Shown here one piece after another: positions 28,492 to 37,457 of a DNA stretch of 64,000 bases. Made by a program: the position numbers and the translations under genes. Location: NCBI GenBank assembly GCA_024743405.1, contig JANSWP010000008.1, forward strand, positions 84,463 through 148,462, given 5' to 3'. Each line of letters opens with the position of its first letter. The stretch's first letter is position 1. Source of the DNA: Bacteroidota bacterium (lineage in GTDB: Bacteria; Bacteroidota; Bacteroidia; Chitinophagales; Saprospiraceae). Under the pieces are notes generated by a model. That model saw only the letters and a program-made list of their open reading frames with translations. It did no database searches and had not been told where the DNA came from.

Positions 28492-28520
28492 CAAATGTAC
28501 AACGTATGGAGAAGTGTCAA
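28492..28520 (-). promoter_or_regulatory. Bacteroidota-type promoter for the ppk2 pair
   Basis: On the minus strand a TTG -33 element (28518-28520) is followed by an 18-base spacer and TACATTTG (28492-28499), matching TTG-N17-21-TAnnTTTG. The start site would be near 28485, giving a leader of about 37 bases before the ATG at 28448. Of the promoter boxes in this window it is one of two with both elements well placed. Confidence 0.6.
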
Positions 28521-28708
28521 TATGATAAATGTCAGTTAGTTTTAATGAGATTAATCATTAAAATTCCGATGATTTTTAGGGAGATAAATATCAGTATTGA
28601 ACTCGGAAATTGTCATTTTTTATTGTTTAGTCAAAGGTTAAATTTTGTGCAAAATAAGATAAATTAAAAGAACTCCTTCTCATCCTTTCTGACTAAAGAC
28701 TTTTAGCA

Positions 28709-29383
28709 ATGAACTTCAAGACCAATTTTTTAAAATCATTATGGGCAACCATGTTCTTGTTTGGTTTGCTTCAACTTAATGCTCAATCATTTTTTAACAC
28801 ATTCGATAGAGCTCGTCCGCTTGATCAAGGTGCATTTGTGACTACAGTAAGTTTTGCAAAACAGTATTTTTCTTATGATGGAGAAACCGAAGATATTTCA
28901 AATACTTATGGTCTGGTATCAGGATTTGGGGTAACTGATGAATTTAGTATAAATCTTGGGTGGGCTTCTTATGATCTACTTAATAGTTATTTTAAAAGTT
29001 TCAAGGTGAAATATTATATCGTGAAGCCAAAGTATTCAATGCTCGAAGGGAAAATTGCATTAGGTATGCCATTTGGAGTAGTTATATCAAAATTTAAGGA
29101 ATCTGATGAATCAGAAACTGAAACGTATATAGCCCCAGAATTCATGTTTAATTATCCAGTCAACGATATTTTTGAATTTGGTGCAAATGCACGAATTATC
29201 ATTCCATTCGTGGAGGACGCAAATACTTTAATTGGGATTGATGTTGCTTTTGGATTGAGCCATGATTTGAGTTTATGGGCAATCAGACCTGAATTTGGAA
29301 TTCTATTTGATCCAGGTGAAGAGGGGATGTATTTCACCCCAGGTGTGGCGGTGAGCTATTATTTTAACACCCGATATTATTGA
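28709..29383 (+). CDS. Putative outer-membrane beta-barrel (porin-like) protein
   Basis: A 224-residue protein with a signal peptide at 1-25 (ends LQLNAQ). After it come short alternating strands ending in a C-terminal aromatic strand (VAVSYYFNTRYY), the outer-membrane barrel signature. Repeated aromatic girdle patterns such as FVTTVSFAKQYFSY, FSINLGWASYDLL and EFGANARIIIPF are visible. It resembles small transporter-type OMPs with no assigned substrate. It begins the plus-strand group leading to the SDR cluster, with the epimerase-like gene 51 bases downstream. Confidence 0.65.
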   Translation: MNFKTNFLKSLWATMFLFGLLQLNAQSFFNTFDRARPLDQGAFVTTVSFAKQYFSYDGETEDISNTYGLVSGFGVTDEFSINLGWASYDLLNSYFKSFKVKYYIVKPKYSMLEGKIALGMPFGVVISKFKESDESETETYIAPEFMFNYPVNDIFEFGANARIIIPFVEDANTLIGIDVAFGLSHDLSLWAIRPEFGILFDPGEEGMYFTPGVAVSYYFNTRYY

Positions 29384-29434
29384 GTTTGAAATTTTAGAAA
29401 CATTGAATATTTTAACCAAAATAAACCATTAAAA

Positions 29435-30478
29435 ATGAAAATTTTAGTCACTGGAGCCAATGGGATGCTTGGCACAAATCTTATCAAAGAATTAATCACA
29501 AGGAGAAAAGAGATTGTCGCATTTGATATTACAGCCAATCGATCTTCTATAATTGACCAATGTTCTATTGAATTTATTCAAGGATCTATTTTAAAAGAAA
29601 AGGATATAAAAAGAGCGATCAAAGGTTGTGAAGTGGTCATCCATATTGCGGCTTTAGTAAAAACATGGCCAAGTCGTTCGTCTGATTTTAAAGACATTAA
29701 TGTCCGAGGAACTCAAAAATTATTGAAAGCCGCCTTAAAAGAAGGAGTCAAAAAAATCATTTATGTGGGCTCTTCATCCTCCTTTGATTTTGGAGACCGA
29801 AAACATCCGGGTACAGAGAAAAAACCTTTTGGTGGATATCATTATGGCTTGGATTATATAGATTCAAAATACCATGCTCAAACAATAGTTTTGGATATGG
29901 TAAAAAATACTGAAATAGAAGGTTTAGTTATCAACCCTACATTTATGATTGGTCCCTATGATTCAGGACCAGGCTCAGGACAATTGATTTTAAGTTTTAA
30001 CGAAGGTGATTTAAAATTTATGCCTCCTGGCGGTAAAAACTTTGTGGATGTTCGAGATGTCGCTAACGCAATCGCAAATGCCATTGAATTAGGTACAACG
30101 GGTGAGTGCTATATCGCTGGACATGAAAATTTGACCTATTCTGAATTTTTTGGTAAAGCATCAAAAGCACTGGGCAGAAAGCCATATGGGATTACCCTAT
30201 CTGGTTTTTTAATCAAATCCGTTGGAGCGCTTAGTAGTTTGATTGCCCCATTATTTGGGAAAAAGCCTCTACTAAGTTATCCTGTCGCCAAGATTTCTTG
30301 TGACAAACAATATTTTTCTCCTGAAAAAGCAGTCAAAGAATTGAATATGCCTCAAACCCCAATCGAAATCGCCATCAAAGATGCTATGGATTGGTTTAAT
30401 GAGCACGGATATTGTAAAAAATGTGAGCAACCTAAAGCAGTCAAAGTGAAAAAGGAAAGAATCCTAGAATCAATTTAG
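29435..30478 (+). CDS. Extended SDR: NAD(P)-dependent epimerase/dehydratase or 3-beta-HSD-like reductase
   Basis: A 347-residue Rossmann-fold oxidoreductase. The nucleotide-binding GANGMLG is at 7-13, HIAALVKTW near 71-79, a Ser-rich strand YVGSSSSFDFG near 111-121, and the catalytic YIDSK (Tyr-x3-Lys) near 141-145. The C-terminal third has a hydrophobic stretch (SGFLIKSVGALSSLIAPLF) like those of membrane-associated 3-beta-HSD, DFR-like and lipid-modifying members. It is followed by a classical SDR, a CPBP membrane protease and another SDR on the same strand. A role in lipid, sterol-like or sphingolipid reduction is only an inference from this context. Confidence 0.8.
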   Translation: MKILVTGANGMLGTNLIKELITRRKEIVAFDITANRSSIIDQCSIEFIQGSILKEKDIKRAIKGCEVVIHIAALVKTWPSRSSDFKDINVRGTQKLLKAALKEGVKKIIYVGSSSSFDFGDRKHPGTEKKPFGGYHYGLDYIDSKYHAQTIVLDMVKNTEIEGLVINPTFMIGPYDSGPGSGQLILSFNEGDLKFMPPGGKNFVDVRDVANAIANAIELGTTGECYIAGHENLTYSEFFGKASKALGRKPYGITLSGFLIKSVGALSSLIAPLFGKKPLLSYPVAKISCDKQYFSPEKAVKELNMPQTPIEIAIKDAMDWFNEHGYCKKCEQPKAVKVKKERILESI

Positions 30479-30557
30479 AACCGTTGGGTTGAAATGGCTT
30501 GAAAGGTTCAAATTATTACCATTATTTTACCTGAATAGCAAAATGATAATTTTTTTC

Positions 30558-31400
30558 ATGAAAAAGGATTATTTCAAAAACAAGGTCGTATTAATTACTG
30601 GCTCCAGTCAAGGCATTGGAAAATGTTTAGCTTTTGAATTGGCAAGTAGAGGTGCGAAAGTGGTACTTAATGGAAGAAATGCGGCAAAATTAAAGAAGGT
30701 TTGGTTGGAAGGAAAGGAAAAAAAATTAGAAGTAATTCAGTTTCAGGGAGATGTTTCTATTTATGAAAATTGCCAAAAAATAGTTGCTCAGGTAATCAAT
30801 CACTTTGGACATCTGGATATTTTGGTGAACAATGCAGGGATGGCAACTTCCCTATCGAAGGTGGAGCATTTTCATTCTGAAACACCTCGAAAATCCATGG
30901 AAATTAATTATTTATCAGCCTTTTACATGACGCAGCATGCTTTGCCTCACCTAAAAAAAACAAAAGGATCTATCCTGTTTGTTTCAAGTTTGGTTGGACT
31001 ACAGGGTATGCCCGATGCAGCTCCCTACTCTGCTTCAAAAATGGCCTTAACTGCACTAGCCGAATCGCTCCGAATGGAGTTAGTTCAAACAGGAGTCTCT
31101 GTGGGCATCGCATATGTTGGATTCGTAGAAAATGAACCTGGTAAGGTCGTTTTGAGTAGTGAAGGAGGATTGGAACCAAAAACAAATCCTGGGGGATTTA
31201 AATTGGCTCCAATTGATCAAGTAGCTAAGAAAATGATATGGATGCTAGAGCAAAGACGTTTTCGTGCCGTATTTTCATTTGTAGGGCAGCTGATGGTAAT
31301 ATTAAAGTCGCTATTTCCAGGGCTCTTTTTTCAAATTGCTAAACGTGTCTATCTACGCCGACAAAAATTAAAAACTACAAAAGAAGTTACTCATGATTAA
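30558..31400 (+). CDS. Short-chain dehydrogenase/reductase, membrane-associated type
   Basis: A 280-residue classical SDR. I use the ATG at 30558 (MKKDYFKNKVVLITGSS); the frame is open back to 30489 but that section does not look like an SDR, and an ATG at 30543 is the other choice. It has the cofactor motif TGSSQGIG, NNAG in LDILVNNAG, the catalytic Ser in FVSSLVG, and YSASK. The C-terminal tail (FVGQLMVILKSLFPGLF and then KRVYLRR) is an amphipathic or membrane helix as in ketosphinganine- or DHRS-type reductases. It overlaps the CPBP gene by 8 bases and is closely similar to the SDR at 32371, sharing VVLNGRN and SKMALTALAESL. Confidence 0.88.
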   Translation: MKKDYFKNKVVLITGSSQGIGKCLAFELASRGAKVVLNGRNAAKLKKVWLEGKEKKLEVIQFQGDVSIYENCQKIVAQVINHFGHLDILVNNAGMATSLSKVEHFHSETPRKSMEINYLSAFYMTQHALPHLKKTKGSILFVSSLVGLQGMPDAAPYSASKMALTALAESLRMELVQTGVSVGIAYVGFVENEPGKVVLSSEGGLEPKTNPGGFKLAPIDQVAKKMIWMLEQRRFRAVFSFVGQLMVILKSLFPGLFFQIAKRVYLRRQKLKTTKEVTHD

Positions 31401-32094
31401 CCACTTAGAATCAATTCTTGCTATTTCCCTGACGACAGTAGGATTTATCTGTTTTTACTTTATTATCCACTCTGAAAAACTTCGCCAGAAATTTGTCAGT
31501 CGATATGGAGAGGATTCCTCTTTGAGTTATTGGTTTTATTTTCGGCGTAGTATTGGAATGTTTCTTTTTGGTATTGTGCTATTATTGGTCAACGTTGTGT
31601 GGCTTCCATACCAACTTTCTGACTATGGTGTGGCATCTCAAAACTGGGTTACTACTCTAATATGGACCTTTGGATTGAGTGCTATCATTATTCCTATGAA
31701 TGCTTTTGCTTCTCGAAATCCAAAGAACCTTATTCAATACCCTGAAATCCGAACCCAAATTTGGACAAAAAATATTCTATTTTGGAGTGCTATTACATGG
31801 ATAGGCTATCTGCTGGCTTATGAATTTATGTTCCGAGGAGTATTACTATTTGCTTGCGAAAGAGCGATGGGGGTTGAATTAGCCATCACGATTAATGTAG
31901 CTATTTATGCTTTTTTTCATATTCATAAAGGTTTGCGTGAAGCAATAGGAGCCATTCCTTTAGGTGTCGTTTTATGTTTATTGACATTGAAAACTGGAAC
32001 AATTTGGATTGCCTTTTTTGTCCATGTTGTATTATCGTTATCGAATGAATGGTTTTCATTAAAATATCATCCGAAAATTAGGGTTCTACGGTGA
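31393..32094 (+). CDS. CPBP family intramembrane protease (CAAX-like), variant active site
   Basis: A 233-residue inner-membrane protein with about seven hydrophobic segments. The CPBP (Abi) motifs are present as YEFMFRG near 147-153 and AFFHIHKG near 174-181, followed by the third-motif helix. The usual first motif EExxxR has Tyr in place of the first Glu here, so catalytic competence is uncertain; the remaining Glu, Arg and His are in place. It starts 8 bases inside the preceding SDR gene, so translation is probably coupled. CPBP members process prenylated or membrane proteins or act as immunity-type proteins. Here a role linked to the SDR cluster is inference. Confidence 0.8.
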   Translation: MINHLESILAISLTTVGFICFYFIIHSEKLRQKFVSRYGEDSSLSYWFYFRRSIGMFLFGIVLLLVNVVWLPYQLSDYGVASQNWVTTLIWTFGLSAIIIPMNAFASRNPKNLIQYPEIRTQIWTKNILFWSAITWIGYLLAYEFMFRGVLLFACERAMGVELAITINVAIYAFFHIHKGLREAIGAIPLGVVLCLLTLKTGTIWIAFFVHVVLSLSNEWFSLKYHPKIRVLR

Positions 32095-32132
32095 CATAAG
32101 CGTCGTGCACTGTAAATTAAGTTAAAAAACCC

Positions 32133-32212
32133 TCAGAGGAATAAAATAATTAGTAACAAAATGTAACAGTTTTCATTGTGTTTAAAAAAGAGAAGAGCCT
32201 CTGATTTTTTTT
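32133..32212 (+). terminator. Possible long-loop terminator after the CPBP gene
   Basis: A seven-base stem (32133-32139 with 32198-32204) encloses a 58-base loop and is followed directly by eight T. The long loop makes this weaker than the other terminators in the window, but the position after the SDR/CPBP genes fits. Confidence 0.4.
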
Positions 32213-32370
32213 GAAAGTATGGCTGCTTAATAACTTCTTATTCCTCTTTCATTATCAAAACACACAGATAAACACCGCTTTTGCAACCGATATACCCTTT
32301 GCTTTTTGATACGCCTATATTTTTTAAAGGTTTTAGAGGCAGTGTAAATGATGACAATAATTATTTAAAG

Positions 32371-33159
32371 ATGGGAAAAGTCTTTATTATAACAGGTTCT
32401 AGTCAGGGAATTGGTCGAGAAATTGCTTGGCAGTTAGCTCAAAAAGGGGCATATGTAGTTTTGAATGGGAGGAATACTAAAAAATTAGAAGAGACACTTC
32501 ATTCTTTTCAAAATGCTCAATTTAATGCATGTGCTATCAGTGGAGATGTTCCAAATCCAAATGATTGTGAAAAGATCATTTCTTACGGTTTAAATGAATA
32601 CGGAAGAATTGATTATTTGATTAATAATGCCGGTATTTCTGCTGAATTGAGCCCCCTCGAATTATTATCGCCAGATGTCTTTAAAAAAGTTATCGATATT
32701 AATGTCTTAGGTTCGGTGAATATGACAATTACAGCGCTACCTCATATCCAAAAACAAAAAGGCGGAAATTTATTTATTTCTAGTTTGGCAGGTATTTATG
32801 GTTTACCTAAAGCTGCAGCTTATTCGACCTCAAAAATGGCTTTGACAGCCTTAGCTGAATCTTTAAAATTAGAGCTAGGTAGTTCTGGACTTTACATAGG
32901 AATAGCCTATCTAGCTTTTGTTGAGAATGATAAACGAAAAGTGGTTTTAAATAAAGATGGAAAACTTATTTCACAGCCAAAATTCTCCTTTTCCAAGGCG
33001 AAGCCAGTAGATGAAGTTGCGAGTGAAATTATAAATATGATTGAAAACCGGATCTTCAAGAATCATTTTTCCTTGGTAGGAAAAATATTCTATTTCATGA
33101 AAAGATTATCTCCTTGGTTACTAGAAAAAATCATGCTAATGATTAATAAAAACCGTTAA
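32371..33159 (+). CDS. Short-chain dehydrogenase/reductase, paralogue of the gene at 30558
   Basis: A 262-residue classical SDR. The start is ATG at 32371 (MGKVFIITGSSQGIG); the frame is open from 32281, but those 30 codons are unlike an SDR and begin with TTG. It has TGSSQGIG, IDYLINNAG, the catalytic Ser in FISSLAG, and YSTSK. The C-terminal LVGKIFYFMKRLSPWLLEKI is a membrane-binding helix. It shares long identical stretches with the 30558 protein, for example VVLNGRN, SKMALTALAESL and a region reading GIAY followed by FVEN. The two are therefore duplicated enzymes with a common type of substrate, probably a hydrophobic ketone or alcohol. Confidence 0.87.
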   Translation: MGKVFIITGSSQGIGREIAWQLAQKGAYVVLNGRNTKKLEETLHSFQNAQFNACAISGDVPNPNDCEKIISYGLNEYGRIDYLINNAGISAELSPLELLSPDVFKKVIDINVLGSVNMTITALPHIQKQKGGNLFISSLAGIYGLPKAAAYSTSKMALTALAESLKLELGSSGLYIGIAYLAFVENDKRKVVLNKDGKLISQPKFSFSKAKPVDEVASEIINMIENRIFKNHFSLVGKIFYFMKRLSPWLLEKIMLMINKNR

Positions 33160-33184
33160 TTGTAGATCTTCTGAAAGTTTGGGC

Positions 33185-34810
33185 TTAATCTGAAAACAGT
33201 GCTGTAAATTCAAAGTTATCTCCATCAAAAAGTCCTTTATCTCCTAACTTCAAACTAGGAATTACAAGTAATGCCATAAAGGAGAGCGTCATGAATGGTG
33301 CGGTCAGTTTCGTATCTAATTCATCTTTTACAAAAGCATCAATTGCTGCGTATTTTTTGGCGATGGAATAACCATCTTCATTAGTCATAATACCCGCAAT
33401 TGGGAGAGGTAAAACCTTAGATTGATTATTTGACACAGCCGAAATTCCTCCTTTATTTTGGATGATCAAGTTTACAGCTTTACAGATAAAGTCGTCATCA
33501 GTGCCAACGGCAATAATGTTATGAGAATCATGTCCTACACAAGAAGCAATCGCTCCATTTTTAATATTGAAACCATTGATGAATGCTAATGCAGGTGGCT
33601 CGTTTTCGTATCTATTTATGACGGCTATTTTTAGAATATCTTTTTCAGAATTAGCAATCGCTAATCCATTTTTGATGTTTGTTTTATGAGTAAAGCTTTG
33701 TGTGATAATCTCACCATTAATGGCTTTTATTACTTGAATTTCATCCCCTTTAGCTTCAATCGAAAATTCTTCACTCTTTTTTGAGGAAATATTGAAATTA
33801 TTAATAATGTCAGCTTGGATAGATTGAATTTTTGAAAGACCCATTTCGGCAACTAATTCGCCATTTATATAGGTTTGAAGGATATTAAAGTTTTCTAAAT
33901 CATCAGTGACAATAAAATCTGCAAAATCTCCGACTTGTAATAATCCCACCTCTAGACTATAGTGTTTGACAGGATTAATACAGGCTACTTTTAGAACATC
34001 AAATAAATCATATCCTTTTTTCAAAGCTCTGGCGACTAGTTGATTAATATGTCCTGCTATCAACTCATCAGGATGTTTGTCGTCAGAACAAAACATTATT
34101 CGATCAGCGAAATTTGGTAAAAGCTCAATTAGCGCCTCAAAATTTTTTGCAGCACTGCCCTCTCTGATTAGAATCTTCATGCCTAATTCTAATTTCTCTA
34201 ATGCTTCTTCATAAGTGAAACATTCATGATCCGTTGAAATACCAGCAGAAATATATTTTTTGATATGCTCACCTCTAACCCCAGGAGCATGACCATCGAT
34301 TGGTTTACCTAATTTTTTGGCGGTACTTATTTTGGAAAGTACGGATTCATCTTCAAAAATAACTCCTGGATAGTTCATCATTTCTGCCAAATACTTAATA
34401 TCCGATTTTTCCAAAAGCTGCTGAATACCCGCAACATCGATTTCTGCGCCTGCAGTTTCAAAGCGGGTTGCAGGCACACAAGATGGAGCACCAAAGTTGA
34501 ATTTTAAGGGTACCTTTTTGCCGTTTTCAATCATATAGTTGACTCCCTCAATTCCTAATACATTTGCAATTTCGTGAGGATCAGAAACTGTAGCGATTGT
34601 TCCATGTACGACTGCTATTCGTGCAAATTCTGACGGGATGAGCATAGAACTTTCAATATGAACATGTGCGTCTGTAAAGCCAGGTAGAATATAGTTGGAG
34701 CTATTCCCTTTAAGTTTCGAAATGTGTTTTATCTTTTGATGCTCGACTTCAATTTCTCCGTAGAATATTTCACGATTATGGATATCAATAATGTTTCCTT
34801 TGATTTTCAT
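33185..34810 (-). CDS. ade: Adenine deaminase
   Basis: A 541-residue metal-dependent amidohydrolase converting adenine to hypoxanthine and ammonia in purine salvage. The metal-binding [12 protein letters not shown] is at about 46-57, [11 protein letters not shown] near 76-86, and GHAPGVRG near 173-180. [10 protein letters not shown] lies near 241-250, and a C-terminal ADE domain includes the [10 protein letters not shown] segment. The length agrees with bacterial AdeC (about 540-590). It converges with the SDR gene ending at 33159. Upstream is a terminator serving the DUF4783 gene, so ade has its own promoter in 34811-34865, although I see no clear box there. Confidence 0.95.
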   Translation of the reverse strand: MKIKGNIIDIHNREIFYGEIEVEHQKIKHISKLKGNSSNYILPGFTDAHVHIESSMLIPSEFARIAVVHGTIATVSDPHEIANVLGIEGVNYMIENGKKVPLKFNFGAPSCVPATRFETAGAEIDVAGIQQLLEKSDIKYLAEMMNYPGVIFEDESVLSKISTAKKLGKPIDGHAPGVRGEHIKKYISAGISTDHECFTYEEALEKLELGMKILIREGSAAKNFEALIELLPNFADRIMFCSDDKHPDELIAGHINQLVARALKKGYDLFDVLKVACINPVKHYSLEVGLLQVGDFADFIVTDDLENFNILQTYINGELVAEMGLSKIQSIQADIINNFNISSKKSEEFSIEAKGDEIQVIKAINGEIITQSFTHKTNIKNGLAIANSEKDILKIAVINRYENEPPALAFINGFNIKNGAIASCVGHDSHNIIAVGTDDDFICKAVNLIIQNKGGISAVSNNQSKVLPLPIAGIMTNEDGYSIAKKYAAIDAFVKDELDTKLTAPFMTLSFMALLVIPSLKLGDKGLFDGDNFEFTALFSD

Positions 34811-34865
34811 TTTACTTGCTTTATGAATCTCTAAAATACTTAAACTATACGATTGAACAAAATGA

Positions 34866-34901
34866 AAAAGGCGTCGAAAAACTCAATTTTCAACGCCTTT
34901 T
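34866..34901 (-). terminator. Intrinsic terminator after the DUF4783 gene
   Basis: A nine-bp stem (34866-34874 with 34893-34901) is extended inward by a further five pairs after one mismatch. On the minus strand a run of T follows. It separates the DUF4783 gene from ade. Confidence 0.85.
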
Positions 34902-34924
34902 ATTATTACACTATAATAAGTTGA

Positions 34925-35314
34925 TTATTCTTTATCAAATCTCAATTCTTGAATGAGGTAATCTCCTCCATTCGTTTTCATGTAAACATATACACGGAAG
35001 GTGCCTCCTCCTGTACTCATATTTCCTATACAATATTGGGAATCGCTACCTTTAGAAGTTCCCTTGTGTACTTGGCTGAAAGACTTAGGTTGATTTTCAT
35101 TAAAAAAACGTTGAACAACCTTTATCGCTTCTGCTTTACTGTAAATGTCTTCTTCATCCAAAACTGCTATTTCGACATTTCTGTCGAAATATGATCCTAA
35201 CGCATTTGCATTTCCCGAACTAATCGCTTGAGTAATCTGCTCTAAATTTGAGCTTTCAGGAGGGCTCATAGCTAAAAAGGAGGCAATTGTTAGAATGAAT
35301 ATTAAGTTTTTCAT
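34925..35314 (-). CDS. DUF4783 family secreted protein
   Basis: A 129-residue protein with a signal peptide at 1-17. The mature part has an NTF2-like outline: GNANALGSYFDRNVEI at 34-49, a central KAEAIKVVQRFFNENQP helix, and terminal strands YLIQELRFDKE. This matches DUF4783, a Bacteroidota family of small exported proteins of unknown function. It is a single-gene transcript with a terminator 24 bases downstream. Confidence 0.82.
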   Translation of the reverse strand: MKNLIFILTIASFLAMSPPESSNLEQITQAISSGNANALGSYFDRNVEIAVLDEEDIYSKAEAIKVVQRFFNENQPKSFSQVHKGTSKGSDSQYCIGNMSTGGGTFRVYVYMKTNGGDYLIQELRFDKE

Positions 35315-35920
35315 GATAGAAAAATTTTGTCAAATAAAACTCCAAATTTTTGCTTGTTAACAGGGATTTGGAATGTGAGGATATTCTTAATTAATAGCCT
35401 TCTTATACAAATTTCGTGGTCAAAGGAAAATTAAAGTAAAAGAGACAGAAGGGATTCTTGCTTTAATTCTTCAATTGACTTTTAACCACGGGATTTGTCT
35501 AAGAATCATTAAGAGAAGGTGTTAAAACCAAATTTGGTTCTTGTGACGTATTGAAGTATGTTTCGTAACAAAAACTAAAGATAATTTTTTTCGAAAGCAT
35601 TAATTTTAAATATTCGAAAAACTGTCAATGTTTTGCTAAAACTGGCTACTTTAACGAACTTTTGGCACAACAAATTCTCTTCAAATTAAAATTTCAAATT
35701 GAAGGGGCAATATTTTTATATCAATTTACCCCTTCAAAAATCTATTTCTAAACCAAAAGAATAATGTCAAGTATCGATAAAAGATACAAGTGAAGGAGTT
35801 TTGACGCTCAAATAATCCACAAAACTTAAGGATTTGGATGAAAATTATGGTGTTGAAAGAATCAATAATTGAATTGTTTTCATAGGCACAAATTCTTCTT
35901 AAATGCTATTTTTGCGCTCT
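35315..35920. other. Long AT-rich intergenic region upstream of gpmI
   Basis: No gene is visible. There is a nine-bp perfect hairpin (35699-35707 with 35729-35737) without a T-run on the plus strand, and a 19-base sequence at 35594-35612 repeated exactly at 40454-40472. The gpmI -7 box lies at the right end (35907-35914). Confidence 0.5.
35907..35914 (+). promoter_or_regulatory. Promoter -7 box TATTTTTG abutting the gpmI start
   Basis: TATTTTTG matches TAnnTTTG and is followed by CGCTCT and then the ATG at 35921. The expected start site 5-7 bases beyond the G coincides with the ATG, so the transcript may be leaderless. No well-spaced -33 TTG is seen. Confidence 0.5.
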
Positions 35921-37453
35921 ATGGATAAAAAGCACGTCATATTAATTATTTTAGATGGTTGGGGAATTGGCAAAGTGCCAGAGTCGGATGCTATTCGGGC
36001 TGCAAACACCCCTTTTGTAGATAGTCTTTATAATGATTATCCAAACAGTCATTTAATAACTTTTGGGAAGCAAGTTGGCTTGCCGGAAGGACAAATGGGA
36101 AACTCAGAGGTAGGACATTTAAATATTGGTGCGGGTAGAGTTGTTTATCAAGAGTTGGCTAGAATTAATAAAGCTTGTAATGATGGAGAATTGGCAAAAA
36201 ATGAAGTGCTTCAAAATGCTCTATCATATGCCAAAGAAAAAGATAAGGCGGTTCATTTGATGGGTTTAGTTTCAGATGGAGGTGTGCATTCCCATATAGA
36301 TCACTTGAAAGTTTTGTGTGATATTACAGAAGACTTTGGTTTAGAAAAAGTCTTTATTCATGCGTTTATGGATGGACGAGATACAGATCCCAAAGGAGGT
36401 GAAAATTACTTAAAGAATGTCCTGTCCCATATTGAAGACCAAAATGTCGAGTTAGCCAGTGTCATAGGACGATATTATGCAATGGATAGAGACAAACGCT
36501 GGGAACGAGTGAAACTAGCCTATGATCTATTGGTTAATGGAAAGGGTGAAAAAACAGACGATGTGCTTTTTACCCTCAAAGCTCGTTATGAAGATAAGGA
36601 GACCGACGAATTTTTAATGCCTATAGTTTGTGTTGATGAAAATAATAATCCGAAAGCTACCATTAAGGCGGATGATGTTGTCTTGTTTTTTAATTTCCGT
36701 ACAGATCGTCCTCGTCAATTAACTACGGTATTGACTCAAGAAAATATGCCTGATTTTGGGATGAATACGTTGTCATTAAAATATTTGACTATGACAAAGT
36801 ATAATGAAGCATTCAAAAATATTGAGGTACTTTTTGAAAAAGAAGACATTGAAAATACACTCGGTGAGGTACTATCTAAAAATGGGTTGACTCAAACTCG
36901 AATAGCGGAAACGGAAAAATATCCTCATGTGACGTTTTTCTTTAATGGGGGAAGAGAACAAAAATTTGAAGGCGAAAAAAGAATTCTGATTGCTTCGCCT
37001 AAAGTCGCAACCTATGACTTGAAACCAGAAATGAGTGCTTATGAAGTGACAGATGCGATAGTGGAAGACATTAAAACGAACCAACCTAATTTTATTTGTC
37101 TAAATTATGCAAATGCCGATATGGTTGGTCATACAGGTGATTTTAAGGCAGCAATGAAGGCAGTCGAAACAGTAGATATTTGTTTGAAAAGGTTAATAGA
37201 AACTGGTCTAGAGTTAAATTACGAAGCTATCATAATTGCTGATCATGGGAATTCAGATTTTATGGTAAATGAAGATGGTACTCCGAATACTGCTCATACT
37301 ACCAACTTAGTTCCTTGTTTTTATGTTAGCAATCGAGCAGGGGGAGCAACCCTAAAAAATGGGAAATTAGGAGATCTTTCACCGACTATTTTGGGTTTAC
37401 TAAATATTGAACCTCCCAAAGACATGACAGGAATTAATTTAATTGAAAGATAA
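35921..37453 (+). CDS. gpmI: 2,3-bisphosphoglycerate-independent phosphoglycerate mutase
   Basis: A 510-residue glycolytic/gluconeogenic enzyme interconverting 3- and 2-phosphoglycerate. The alkaline-phosphatase-fold metal Asp is in LIILDGWG near the start. The catalytic serine loop is GNSEVGHLNIG (Ser about 65). GRYYAMDRD, FFNFRTDR, NYANADMVGHTG and IADHGNSD follow in the expected order. I start at ATG 35921 (MDKKHVI) rather than the upstream ATG at 35903, because the promoter box occupies those codons. The downstream lipoprotein gene begins within or just after the stop. Confidence 0.96.
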   Translation: MDKKHVILIILDGWGIGKVPESDAIRAANTPFVDSLYNDYPNSHLITFGKQVGLPEGQMGNSEVGHLNIGAGRVVYQELARINKACNDGELAKNEVLQNALSYAKEKDKAVHLMGLVSDGGVHSHIDHLKVLCDITEDFGLEKVFIHAFMDGRDTDPKGGENYLKNVLSHIEDQNVELASVIGRYYAMDRDKRWERVKLAYDLLVNGKGEKTDDVLFTLKARYEDKETDEFLMPIVCVDENNNPKATIKADDVVLFFNFRTDRPRQLTTVLTQENMPDFGMNTLSLKYLTMTKYNEAFKNIEVLFEKEDIENTLGEVLSKNGLTQTRIAETEKYPHVTFFFNGGREQKFEGEKRILIASPKVATYDLKPEMSAYEVTDAIVEDIKTNQPNFICLNYANADMVGHTGDFKAAMKAVETVDICLKRLIETGLELNYEAIIIADHGNSDFMVNEDGTPNTAHTTNLVPCFYVSNRAGGATLKNGKLGDLSPTILGLLNIEPPKDMTGINLIER

Positions 37454-37457
37454 ATCA

